From Ichthyophthirius multifiliis (lineage: Eukaryota; Ciliophora; Oligohymenophorea; Hymenostomatida), in assembly GCF_000220395.1 (NCBI RefSeq), contig NW_004086059.1:62001-126000 (forward strand): a DNA stretch of 64,000 nt, read 5' to 3'. Positions within the stretch are counted from its first letter, which is position 1. Every line of letters starts with the position of its first letter. Positions 13,384 to 24,495 of this stretch are shown here, piece after piece. The notes under the pieces were generated by a model. It was not told the origin of the DNA, did not search any database, and was given only the letters and a program-made list of their open reading frames with translations. Made by a program: the position numbers and the translations under genes.

Positions 13384-15159
13384 TCATATTTATTAATTAG
13401 TTTTTCTATTTTCTTTTAAATAGCAAACTGCACCTCCTGAAATTATCTAAAATATTATTAAAAAAATAGTTATAATCGAAAATAAATTACGTTTTAAACA
13501 TTTAAATTTTAATATTTATATATTAACAAAGGTTCTAAAACATTTTATGTATTTCCCGTACCTAAATTACCATGTTCATTCCTTTTTGTATTTTTTTATA
13601 TTTAACTAAAAAAAAAAATACCATCCCCAAACATATAAACCTTAAGAAGTTATTAAATAATTACATTCAGAACCGCATTAAATTAATTATACATTTCCTT
13701 ATATTTTCTATATATAAAAATCTCATTTATGTATGTTTTTTTTATATATATTAACATACTTATATTTAATGAAATTAATTAGAATTCTCTAATTTATTAT
13801 TTCCTTATTATCCTAAATCACCTCTACCTATGCAATATATTTCATTATTATCTTATTATTTATTATTTATTATTTATTATTTATTATTTATTATTAAAAT
13901 TATAATAGAAATATACCTTTCAAAACTAATATATGATTCCATCCTGTACACATTTCTTTTACATTTTCATTAATTTTTATAATATTTTCATATTTAATAT
14001 TTTCTCCAGTCAATTATCCATATTTATTGTCTCCCCATCTTTATTTAAAAAAAAAACATATAAAGAATGTTAAAAATAAAAACCCAAAAAGATTTCCTTC
14101 ATAATCTAAAGCACAAACAAATTTGTATCCACAGGAAATTTATTTAATTTAAAAATTAATTTCTTTGTTTTCTTCAAATTAATACAAAATCTTTTTATCA
14201 ATAAAACCTCCTAATTCAAAAAATTTGTTCTATCCAGTACAATAGACCTTTTATTATTTATTTTATTATTTTTCTATAATGATACTTTAGCGAAAACCAC
14301 ATTTTAATATATATTCGCCATTTAATTGAAAAATAAATTATGGATTTTCAAAATTTCTTTTATTATTTTCGCCTTTTCCTATTTCTCCAAATTTATTTGA
14401 GCCAAATCCATATAAATTATTATCAACTTATTTTTAAATTAAAATAAGAATAAATAAACTAAGAGAAAATTATAATATAATTACAATCTATAAGTAAAGC
14501 ATGATGCCATCCACAAGAAATATTTTTTATTTTTTAATTTTCTTAAATTAGTTTAGGAATTTACAATATATTAATCTTTTTTTTTATTTAGATTATAAAA
14601 AAATAAATATTGTAAAATAATATTTATTTACTTTGTTTGAATTCTTAATAAACTCACTTTCTCCATATTTATATACTTTACCATCTATTGTTAATATTAA
14701 GCCCATCATACCATTTATTTCTAATTTTTATATTTATATTTAATCGGTTTATTCATCTATTTAAGAAACTTTAAATTCATAAATATCATCTAAATTATTT
14801 TATAAAAGTAATCCAGTACTTCCTGAGCCAGTTACCCAAATTTAAGAAAGTTTAAAATAATTTAACTGTTCCATTAAATAAAAATAGAAATTTTTATAAA
14901 TAATATCTTTTTTAAAAATAATTGAATTAAATAAAACTCCTTTTTTGAGAAATTTTATATGAAGTTATTCCTAAAAATAAGATAAAAAATTATTATAAAA
15001 ACTAAATTTTTGTTTATATTTTTTGATTGTATTAAAAATAAAAATATATAATATTTATAAAAATATTTCATAAAAACAAAAAGTATATTTGAAAAACTAA
15101 ATAAACATAAGAAACTATTAAATTTCCTTTATTCTTAATACTATATATATTTAAAGGTT
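13384..15159 (-). CDS. RCC1-repeat (beta-propeller) protein or C-terminal part of the upstream giant gene
   Basis: RCC1-family propeller blades are plain: WVTGSGSTGLLLQNNLDD, DGKVYKYGESEF, ISCGWHHALLIDC, NNLYGFGSNKFGEIGKGEN, CGYGQN-like strands, WGDNKYGQLTGEN, MCTGWNHI and HGNLGTGNTQNVLEP, ending SGGAVCYLKENRKTNQQI and TGA. Such propellers serve as GEFs or protein-binding platforms. The first in-frame ATG is at 14874, but coding-like sequence continues in frame above it (LHIKFLKKGVLFNSIIFKKD; NIYSIKNKGNLIVSY) up to a splice acceptor at 15160. That exon carries no ATG. Its phase joins exactly to the end of the secreted-protein gene across a 96-nt intron, and again across a second intron at 14971-15106. 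It is therefore either the C-terminal domain of that protein or a separate gene whose first exon I have not found. Further introns lie within the propeller. Confidence 0.75.
13855..13895. repeat. TATTATTTAT simple repeat in RCC1 intron
   Basis: About five copies of a 7-bp TTATTTA-like unit in a row, inside an intron of the RCC1 gene. Confidence 0.6.
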
Positions 15160-15255
15160 CTAAAAATAAAATAAAAAAATAAAATATTTTTAAAAAAAAA
15201 ATCTAAAACAAAAAAAAAAAACCAAAAAAATAATAAATAAAATTATATTAATTAC

Positions 15256-18200
15256 ATTTCTTCTTAATGGTTTTAATAGTACATCTAGTAACCTATTAAT
15301 CAGGCATATTAACATTTAAACTAGGAAAATCATTTTAAGCAGTAACATAAAAGTCATAAACTAATCTATCTTTAAGTCCATCAAAAGTCAAATTAAAGTA
15401 TTTCCCTTTTTTATCTACATAACTACTTCCCTAAATCTACACAGGTAAATTATTCTAATTAAGTTTTTAAATAATCTAAAAAGAAGTTGGATAAATACTA
15501 TTCGGTAAATCATTTAAAATAACTTTACTTTCGCTAATAATAGTAGAATTCTCACTTCCGATTTTGGGAATTCCAATAACATAAACACTTCCACATTCCG
15601 TAAGTGAAAACTAAATTGAAACTTAACTTATAGTTCTATTTAGCATTTTCGGTTATTGGACAAACGATGGAATATTCTAGCTCATATTTTTCATTGTAAT
15701 AAATTATTCAGTATCTAATCTTGGAATAAAAGTCCTTATTTCGGTCCTCCTAGTATTTAAAAGCTCCACAATTCTAATAGGAGTAAGTTCCGGGTCTTCG
15801 TTTATAGGATCTGGTAATAAAAGTAAATTCCAATAGAGTATATTTAAGTCATCTGAAACATCTAAATTGGCATCTTTACACTTCGTTTCTCGTTCAATAA
15901 TTCTTGCTTTTTCAATTGATACCATTTCAGCCATTTTTGCTATATATTCTTTTTTTACTTCATATAGAATTGCCTATTAGAATAGTTTTAAAGTAAATTA
16001 GGCTATTTATTAAGGAGCTAAAGTCCTAAAAGCGATTTTTTTGTAAGTTTTATTTTCTATATTATTCATATTCATTATAAACATATAAATTTCATAATCA
16101 ATATCCGGTTTTAAATCGTAAATTAAAAAAGTGGCTTTTTTATCAGTCCTTCGGATATAATTAATTCCAAACAAAGGATTACTAAAGGAAAGAGTGTAGT
16201 TAAATTTTTAATTTTTCACATCTAAAAAAGTTGGAATAGGAATACGTTAATTCGCAATAATAAAAAAAAGAAAGCCTTTTTAGCTCCCCTTTATAGTTAG
16301 TTTCACCGATGAGCGTGTAATTTGACTTATTTCGGGATTTTAATCTAAAAATTAAGGCGGCGTATAATCCGCTGGGTCATTTCTTATTTCAATGCAATTA
16401 TTTTCGTCTTTGTAAAGTTTATCTAAAGTAGGATCATCCTCATCATCTACATTATAAACAAATAACTCAAACGAATCTTTATCAAATCCGTCTAATAAAT
16501 GATATACTTTCACATTTGGATCACTTAATTATTATTTAAAATACACAGTATATGATTAATGTTCTTAATCTTTATCAAAAGAAACTTTCGCCACATTTAA
16601 AGAAGCCGATAAATTCTCATTAAAAAGTGTAGTACCATCAAAAATATTCTAAATAAGACTAACTTTGACAATAAGTTCTTAATAAGGTGGATTTGGTATT
16701 CTTACCATCAGAGGATAACTTTATCCATCCCTTCGAATATATTCCATTTTTTCAAGTCTGACGTGTCTTTTTAAAGTTCCTTTAACCATCCGAATTTCTG
16801 TCATTTTTAAATCCGCATAAGTAGGCGGGTAAGTATCTCCTGTTTTTGACCAAGTAATAAAAAATGATTTCAATAATATAGTTCTCGGAGCTGCTATTTT
16901 AAAAGTCACTTTTTATTACTTATATTTAATTACGACAGGAGTAGGTCTTATTAAAATGGAAGAATCCAACACATTAGGAGTTAAAGTGAGTGTAGTTTTC
17001 GCTTTATGATTGGGATCTTCCGGTATATTAAAATTTATAATAATAGAATCACTAAATGAGCCTACTTCTAAATCATAAGGTAAATTATTATTTACATCAA
17101 TTAATTTTCCCTCATAAGTAGTTGTAATGCAGGCTATTTTCAAATTATTATAAGTTCTTCCCAGTATTATTTTATTCAAACTATCATAATTGTATACTAT
17201 GAAATCTTTAGTCTAACCCTATATATCGGGAGAACGTACATTTTATATAGTGGCTGTAATATAGCCGTCTTTATGACTTTACCATTCTTTATTATTCGTT
17301 TATATAAAAAACCTCAAGTTTTCATCTTCCATTTTACAATTTGCAAAAAAAGAAAACTTTTAATTAATCGTACATTTTCCATCATAATAATCCACGGTAA
17401 AATCTTAAGGAAAATCAATATAAAGCTATCCCCCGTAAGTATTATCTAATACACTCTATTCTGGTTCAATTACAAAGCTATATGAGCTAATTTACTGCCT
17501 TGAGTACTCAGTGGAGCTTTTTAATGAAATTAAATTGATATTTTCCGGAGCTAGAAAAGAGACTATGTTTTTGATAGAATTTGAAGCTTGGATTAATTTA
17601 TAACCATCTATGTCTAGTAATCCTGTTTAAAAAACCTCGTTTTATAGAGAAGTGCTTATTTTTCTATTAGGATTTACTATTCCGAAAATCTTCAATTTTA
17701 TTTCATTATTAATCAAATTTTTAGAGTAAAATCCACCTATTTTTAACACTCTTCTATATAAAATATAATATAAAGCCCCATCTAAATCTTTTGAAGTGAC
17801 AATTAATTTATATGGCCCCAAATTAACATCATAATTACTTGGAAAACTAATAAACAGGAATTAGCCTTTCAAAACCTAATTAATAGCACTCGTAAACTTT
17901 AAAGTAAATTCATAAGATGCTCTTTCTCCTTCATTTTATGGGTAAAAATTCATCAAAGAGCTTTACATATTGACCGTATTAGCCTCTATAGTAGTAGATT
18001 TATTATTCGAGTTGGAATAAATAACATCAGTAGCCGTATTTCCTTTATAATAAATTTTGATTTAGAAATTTCCTACTCTATTAACACTATTCTAAACCAA
18101 TCCATAGTATTCTAAAATAACATTCATATTCAATATAGAATCTTCATAAGTTTCCAAACTAAGAACTCTCGTAAGAGGATTTAAGTTACATGACTTTAAA

Positions 18201-21200
18201 AAAAAAAGTCCTAATCTAGCCGCACAGTAAACATCTTAAACATTTCCTTAATACAGATCATTTTAAGGAAATTCATTTGGAAAAGTAATTTTTACAGCCG
18301 AATATTTCGGAATAATATTACTTGTTTTTACCTCAAATAAATAAATACCAGCTTTTCCTTTATTACTTGGCAGAGAATTTATATTCTCAAAACTTAAATT
18401 AAGAGATGGTGCTACACCCCCAATAATAGCCTAAATATTACTCTATTAGATTGCAAAAGCACTATTTAGGCCTATTTAGTTTCTAAAAGTAACCATAATA
18501 TTTTAATTTGAGCTCGGATTAGTAATCGCAGTGATTGTTAAGGAAACATATTCTGTATAATCTTATATTTTGAACTTGTCTATAATAACAACATTATTAT
18601 TTACTGTGCATTAAATTTTATTATCTTGATCAAAATCTATTAAATTCACAAAATTCATACATTCTATAATTCCTGAATAATCACTCAGTTTATAAACTGG
18701 ATTTGGGAAAGAAAAGTCTATTATATTCACAAACTTCATCGTTATTTTAAACTAGAAAGTATATTTTGCCCATTTAAAGCCTTATTTATCATTATCTAGT
18801 ATTAATTTTAAATCCTATATAATGCCTATACTAGGATTATCGAAATTAATTGGAATTTCCTATAAATAAACATTCGATTTTGAAGTATAAAGTGTACTTC
18901 TGAAATTCATCCTTTAAAAATCAGGTGTTTTTACTTTATTTATGCTTATTTTTAAATTCCCAGTATTTATAATTATACCCGGATTAATAAAAATACTCTA
19001 CATACTGTTAAAAATAAATGCTTTTTTATTCAATTCCATTAAATTAGTCCCTAATTTAATCTCTGGGTTATCCGCAAATGAAAATCCTAGAGGAAGACTG
19101 AAATAAATGCCGTTTTAAGCCCCAGCAGCAATACTATTAGATATATTAATAGTAAAAGAAACTTCTATTTCAGATTGTAAAACAATGCTTCCTGTATATG
19201 CAGCTATTATACTAGCAGCAGGTACCAAAGAATAAGAAGTAGAGGTTGCAATTTATACAAAATCAGCTGATTGAGTGATTTTTCTTGTTATTTTTTTTTC
19301 TGAAATATACATAAATATCTGAGCTTTAGGTATCTAATTTATAGTAGATGTATATATTAAAGGAATTCCGAAACTTAAAGTACGAGGAGTATCCGATTTA
19401 GGAAGTTCATCATAATTTTAGACTCTAATAATTGTATAAGCAGTTCCTGAGTTAAAAACGGAACATTAAAAATTATATCCAATAGCATTTTTCAAACCAG
19501 AAATAGGAATACAGTCAATAATGCCCTTATCAGAAAAATTATAACCCAATTCTATTTATTTATATTTTTTTTTATATATGTTTTAATAATAAAATTATTA
19601 CTTTCATCTATAACTTTATCAATAAGTACATCAATAAAAGAAAAAGTCACAAATGGGTCATCTACTGTTTTAATTCCAGAACTTAAAGCATTTAAATAAT
19701 TAAAAGATACAATAAGAATATTCGGGACATTTATTTAAGTTGATAAAATTCCATAATTTACATTAATAATAACAGGAGTAACTTTATGTATGAAATCTAA
19801 ATAATATAAATATTAATTCCCTTAATTATTATTAAAATACATAATTGCCCTTATTAAATAATCATTTGGAATTTGAGGGTTTATTAAACCTTTTATTGCT
19901 AATGTTGAAGGATTAATTTCAGTGCCTCCCATTTAAAAAGCATATGAAATATCATTTACATCTATAATTATTTAACTATAAGTTAAATAACAAGGATATA
20001 TTTTTGTATTGGGAGTTTAACCGAATTTTGTAAATGTACAAATAGGAACACCTGAATAATCGTTTGGAATTTCGAATATTATTTTTCCTGTATTTTAATA
20101 GCTACTACTTATAGCAGGATTTAAATCAATTAAAGTAAAAGTAAGTGTAAAAACTATTGTATTTTAAGAAACTATATTCATATTATTATTAGTTAATGAA
20201 ATATTATTATTCATAGGGCTAGTATCGTAAGAACTTTAAGCTTTTAAAAAAAAAAAAGTATTATATATATATGTATAGGAAAATATAAATATATATATAT
20301 AAAAATATATATATTTATATTTATATACATATATATATATATACGTGGTTTTATAATTTAAATTTATGTAGAAACTGATACTGAATCTTAATCTACAATT
20401 TATAGAAAATTTTCTGTCTAATAAGTTGTAATAGATATTGGTTCTGTGAAAAGTAGTTCGTTTTCTTAGAAAGCATAAGGCTTTATTTTTGCTACAAAAT
20501 AAACTTAAATATATTCATTAGAGAATCTACTTCTTGTATACTATTGAAAGTTTGTCAAATAAATATTATTCGCAAAAGCTGTACATAATGAATCTTCATT
20601 TAGACTTTTATCAAATAAACCTCCTATAATTTAGCAATTTTCAACTGACTCAAAGTCAGTCACTATCATAGAAGATTAAAAAGCATTTGTTGGTTTAAAA
20701 CTTAATATATATTATCTCTAGAATCCTGAAAACTAATCATATAAGGAATAATAAGATTTCAAACTTACCTAAGTTATTATTCCGGGCAGTATTTTTAATC
20801 CAATTACATTATGTGCAAGTTCAATTGTAGTATTTGTTTAAGATCTCAAAATATCATATTTAAATAAATCCGTTATTAGCGATTTTTTGGGATTTTAAAC
20901 ATCTTTTAAACGTAATTTGATTTAAGTACCTATTTTATAAATAATTAATATATGATAATATATATAAAAAGTGCCTTTAGTAATAGATTATTAATTTCCT
21001 CTAAAAGTTAAAACATTCGGACTTAATTTAGAAGTAAAACAAAATAAATTTCCTTATAGAATTTATTGTTTATCATTTGGAATATTATCGCACTAAGCCA
21101 TTAAGTAATCCGAAACATCATATAACATTTCAGGCATAGTTATTCTAAAATCAATATCAGCTGGCAAATCAGTCGAAGGTGTCATTTCAAAAATATAATT

Positions 21201-21750
21201 GCTTATTTCTCCTGCATTTTAATTTGAGTTTTATTCAAAATATACTAAACCACTTAATAAATTTTAAAAAAGGCTTCGAATGGCCAACAACTGAAAAATG
21301 TAAATTTTCATCTAGAACAAATCCGTCTTTTGTATACGTTGTCTTTATAAAAAACTACCCTGTACCTCCTTACTTAGAAGGATTTTTTACTCCCTATATC
21401 ATTATTGTTATTGGTGTTTCTTTCGGCCAACCATTTATTGGAATTTGTATTGTTCGTGATTTTATGAAAAATGTTCCTTAGGGTACTTCTTTTGGATATG
21501 GAGCTAATATCTTAGATTTTGATGGAGTTATGCCTGTTGGATATTAATTTTCGGGAAATGTAATTTCTATAAATCCTGTGGATGGTATAGGTGTATCGAA
21601 TATCATTGAAAAATAATAATCAGCTATTGAGTTTGGATTAGTTGTCGATGTTACTATGTAATAAGAGGAGTATTAACGAACTCGACCAGTTAATATTTAT
21701 TAGATATATATTATTAATGTTATTATTATTTTTAAGGTTGTTATTTTCAT
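15256..21750 (-). CDS. Very large secreted/surface protein with repeated beta-sandwich-like segments
   Basis: About 2100 residues, starting with a signal peptide (MKITTLKIIITLIIYIQQIL, then polar TGRVRQYSS) and continuing as one extracellular-looking chain rich in T, S, N, P, I and V with alternating hydrophobic strands. Recurrent phrases such as FEIPNDYSG, ITFPNEFPQND, ISFPSNYDV, IDFPQDFTVDYYDG and ITFPENQYPTG show a repeated 'hydrophobic-F-P-x-x-[FY]' strand edge every 150-200 residues. Segments near the C-terminus (IYDLKPDIDYEIYMF, LKDRLVYDFYVTAQND) look like fibronectin-III G-strands. Cysteines are few. I see no transmembrane helix before 15256. Short introns lie near 19560, 20240-20350 and 21210. 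GC is higher than its surroundings. I do not recognise a named family. If left unspliced at 15255 the frame runs through poly-T into 15068 TGA; if spliced it joins the RCC1 exons. Confidence 0.8.
20250..20345 (-). repeat. TA-rich simple sequence within an intron of the giant gene
   Basis: An A-run followed by mixed TATATA tracts interrupts two well-coded stretches of the secreted-protein gene, and fits one of its introns. Confidence 0.5.
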
Positions 21751-21934
21751 ATTATTTTTTTATGTTTTTTTTTATTTTTAGGGTTTGAATTTTTTTTATT
21801 ATTATTATTTTTAGTAATGGAGAAAATATTTTTTTTATATTTTACTGAGATGATTGATTAAAATAAAGACTTTAAATATTATTATTCTTATTTATTTTTT
21901 GTAGATATTCTTAGATTTTAATAAATATAAAATA

Positions 21935-21981
<47 letters not shown>

Positions 21982-22418
21982 TATTTTTGTGTATATATAA
22001 ATATATAATATTTTTTTTTTTTTTAATTTAAACATGAAAAATAAAAATTTATTATGAATTGTTAATTTGATCAAAGTTTTTTAAATATTTAGTATTTATT
22101 ATAAAATAATTGATTAGAAGTAAATACTAATTTAATTTATAAAATTTAATTTTAAACTAAAAAAAAAAATTAAAAAAAAATATATTAGTTTTTTAAAAAA
22201 ATTTATTTGTTTCTATATTATTTACTGAAAAAATAAATATAATAATATATTTTTATTATTTTTAAATAATCATTAACAAATATAAGTATTTTTTTTAATT
22301 TTATAAAATTACTATTATAATTATAATTAAAATTTTATATATCATTTATAATTTATTATTAAAATATAATAAATCAAAAAATACTTAATCAATCAAAAAA
22401 AAATAAAGCTCATATTTA
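21751..22418. promoter_or_regulatory. Divergent intergenic region with TA tract
   Basis: About 670 bp between the starts of the giant secreted-protein gene and the laforin-like gene. It includes a run of TA dinucleotides at about 21935-21977 and long T runs. A short open frame in it is low-complexity I/Y/K only and is not a gene. Confidence 0.45.
21935..21977. repeat. (TA)n microsatellite
   Basis: About 20 TA dinucleotides in the divergent spacer. Confidence 0.8.
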
Positions 22419-24005
22419 ATGTTGTAAAAAGAAGATTCAATAAAAAAGTAATCTTGTGTTAGGTTTTAGATAAATTATTGTACATAATTTGGTTAATCAG
22501 TTTACATATTAGGAAATATACGTTCCTTAGGAAATTGGTAAATATAAACAGGATTAAGAATGGAATGGAATAATGTAAAATAATTAGCAATATAAAATTA
22601 AAAAACGAATAAATATAATTAAATAATAATTACATTTAAAAATTACACATTTATATATAAACTTTAACCAATAATTTTTTACTCATTTATTTAATAATGA
22701 TAATGATAATAAAATAAAAATAGGATCATTCATGGAAGCAAGTATTATATTCTAATTAACTTGACGAATAAGACTTTTAAAACAGAATAGAATATAAATA
22801 TTGTATAGCAGATACTAATAATCCTACATGTGTATTTAATTGGGAAGAAGGAAATAATAGAATATTTTTCTTTCCAAAAGTAAGCTAATTATGCTTATAA
22901 GACGTATGGAACCATATTAAATTAATATTTAGGCTATTCCAAGAAAAAAATGCGAATGAAGTGTATGTATTGGGCAATTATGATGATTTAGGAAGCTTTG
23001 ACTAGCCATAAAAAATGGAGAAAATAATAAAAACTGATTATGCGACATAAAGCTAGATAATTTTTTGGGAAAAAACAATATGGGTAAAATCTCATAAAAA
23101 TAAAATAAAATACAATTATGCGAAAAAAGATGATAATTAAATGCTTATTTTAGATAGATAAACACGCAGATTTAAAATGAAATAAATATGTAATTATGTA
23201 ATATATATATGTATATATAACATTATGCATTTGTTTTTTTCTTTTAATTCTTTTTTTTTAATACTAAAGAATTGCTTAGAAATTAATGATAATGATTTCT
23301 GTATATCATTCACCATAGATTAAATTGACGATAATATTTTTATTGGACCTTATCCTTAAAGTGAAGAAGATATAAAATAATTAAAAAATAGAGGCATTAA
23401 AGCTGTCCTGAATCTTTAAACATATAAAGACATGGTTTTAAAAGGAATAAAATACGTAGAAATACTTAAATTCTATAAAAAATAACAAATAAATCCTTTC
23501 AATTTTCCTATAATAGATATGGATATAATTGACATGTGTTATAAACTAAAAAATGTTTCTCGTTTATTAAATTTTTTAGTTGAACAATATAAAGTATACA
23601 ATTAAATTTTTATTTTAATATAAATATTTCTTTTTTATTTAAAAATTATAAAAAAATAAAAAAAGAAAGTTTATGTTCATTGTACGGCTGGTATTTTTAG
23701 ATCTTCGTAATCTATTATTGGATATTACACTTTTTATAAAAAGTTTAAGTTTTCTTATGCTTTTAAACTATTATAAAAATAACATCCGATTTCAGTTGTT
23801 AGTAGAGGTAATAATTATATATAAAAATTCACATTTATATTTAATATATTATTTATATAAAAAAAAAGAATATATTGAAATGGTTATGAATAGTAAACCA
23901 GTATAAATGGCTAATTCATAAGAAGATTTAGGGGTTTAAGATAAAGATAAATATAAAAATAATTTAATGTCACCATAAGAACCACTAAGCTTATTTAAAT
24001 ATTGA
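22419..24005 (+). CDS. Laforin-like dual-specificity phosphatase with two CBM20 domains
   Basis: Predicted glucan phosphatase. First starch-binding CBM20: FQINYCTQFGQSVYILGN, LGNW and MEWNN, then after the intron 22575-22723 SWKQVLY, RIEYKYCIAD and NWEEGNNRIFFF, which is the full family pattern. Second CBM20: LIFRLFQEKNANEVYVLGNY with DDLGSFD, IIFWEKTIWVKSHKNKIKY and DRQTRRFKM, more diverged. A phosphatase domain follows an intron: FCISFTIDQIDDNIFIGPYP, NRGIKAVLNLQT, FPIIDMDIIDM, and the catalytic P-loop VYVHCTAGIFRSS (Cys and Arg of HCxxGxxRS present). The C-terminus ends MSPQEPLSLFKY. Laforin removes phosphate from glycogen or amylopectin; animal laforin has one CBM20. Ciliates store amylopectin-like granules, which fits. 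At least three introns. Start is the first ATG, leaving only 11 residues before the CBM. Confidence 0.87.
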
Positions 24006-24091
24006 AAAAGAAATAAATTATATAATAATAATAATCATTATTACATTATTATTATTATACATATTATAATCAATATTAATATTAATATTAA

Positions 24092-24125
<34 letters not shown>

Positions 24126-24495
24126 TTATAATTATTATTAATATATTATATTATTTTTTTATTTATAATTTTTAAAATATAAAAATTTTATTTAAAAATC
24201 AACAATATTTTATATTATATTTATTATATTATATTTTTTTTACAATACTAAACATAAAAAATTAAATATTCTTTTTTTAATTATTATTTTCTAAATTTTA
24301 TTTATTTAAAAAGATTTATTTTATTATTAATACATAAATAATATAATAATATAGACTTGTAGATTGGACATAATATAAATGAAAATAAATATTATAAAAT
24401 AAAATTATTTTAAATATATAAATATACAATATATTTTATAATAAAATAAAATATAATTAAAACAAAATAAAAACACAAACATAAATAAATATCAT
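24006..24495. other. Convergent intergenic spacer with (ATT)n
   Basis: 490 bp between two gene ends. It contains an ATT trinucleotide run at about 24075-24125. No gene seen. Confidence 0.5.

Noticed and set aside
13572-13754. Plus-strand open frame of 60 codons
   Set aside because: Antisense to the last exons and introns of the RCC1 gene; composition is K/I/L/F only and an intron is included.
21179-21481. Plus-strand open frame of 100 codons with membrane-like stretches
   Set aside because: Exact antisense of well-coded N-terminal sequence of the giant secreted protein (FIKSRTIQIPINGWPKE and so on), which has the signal peptide in frame.
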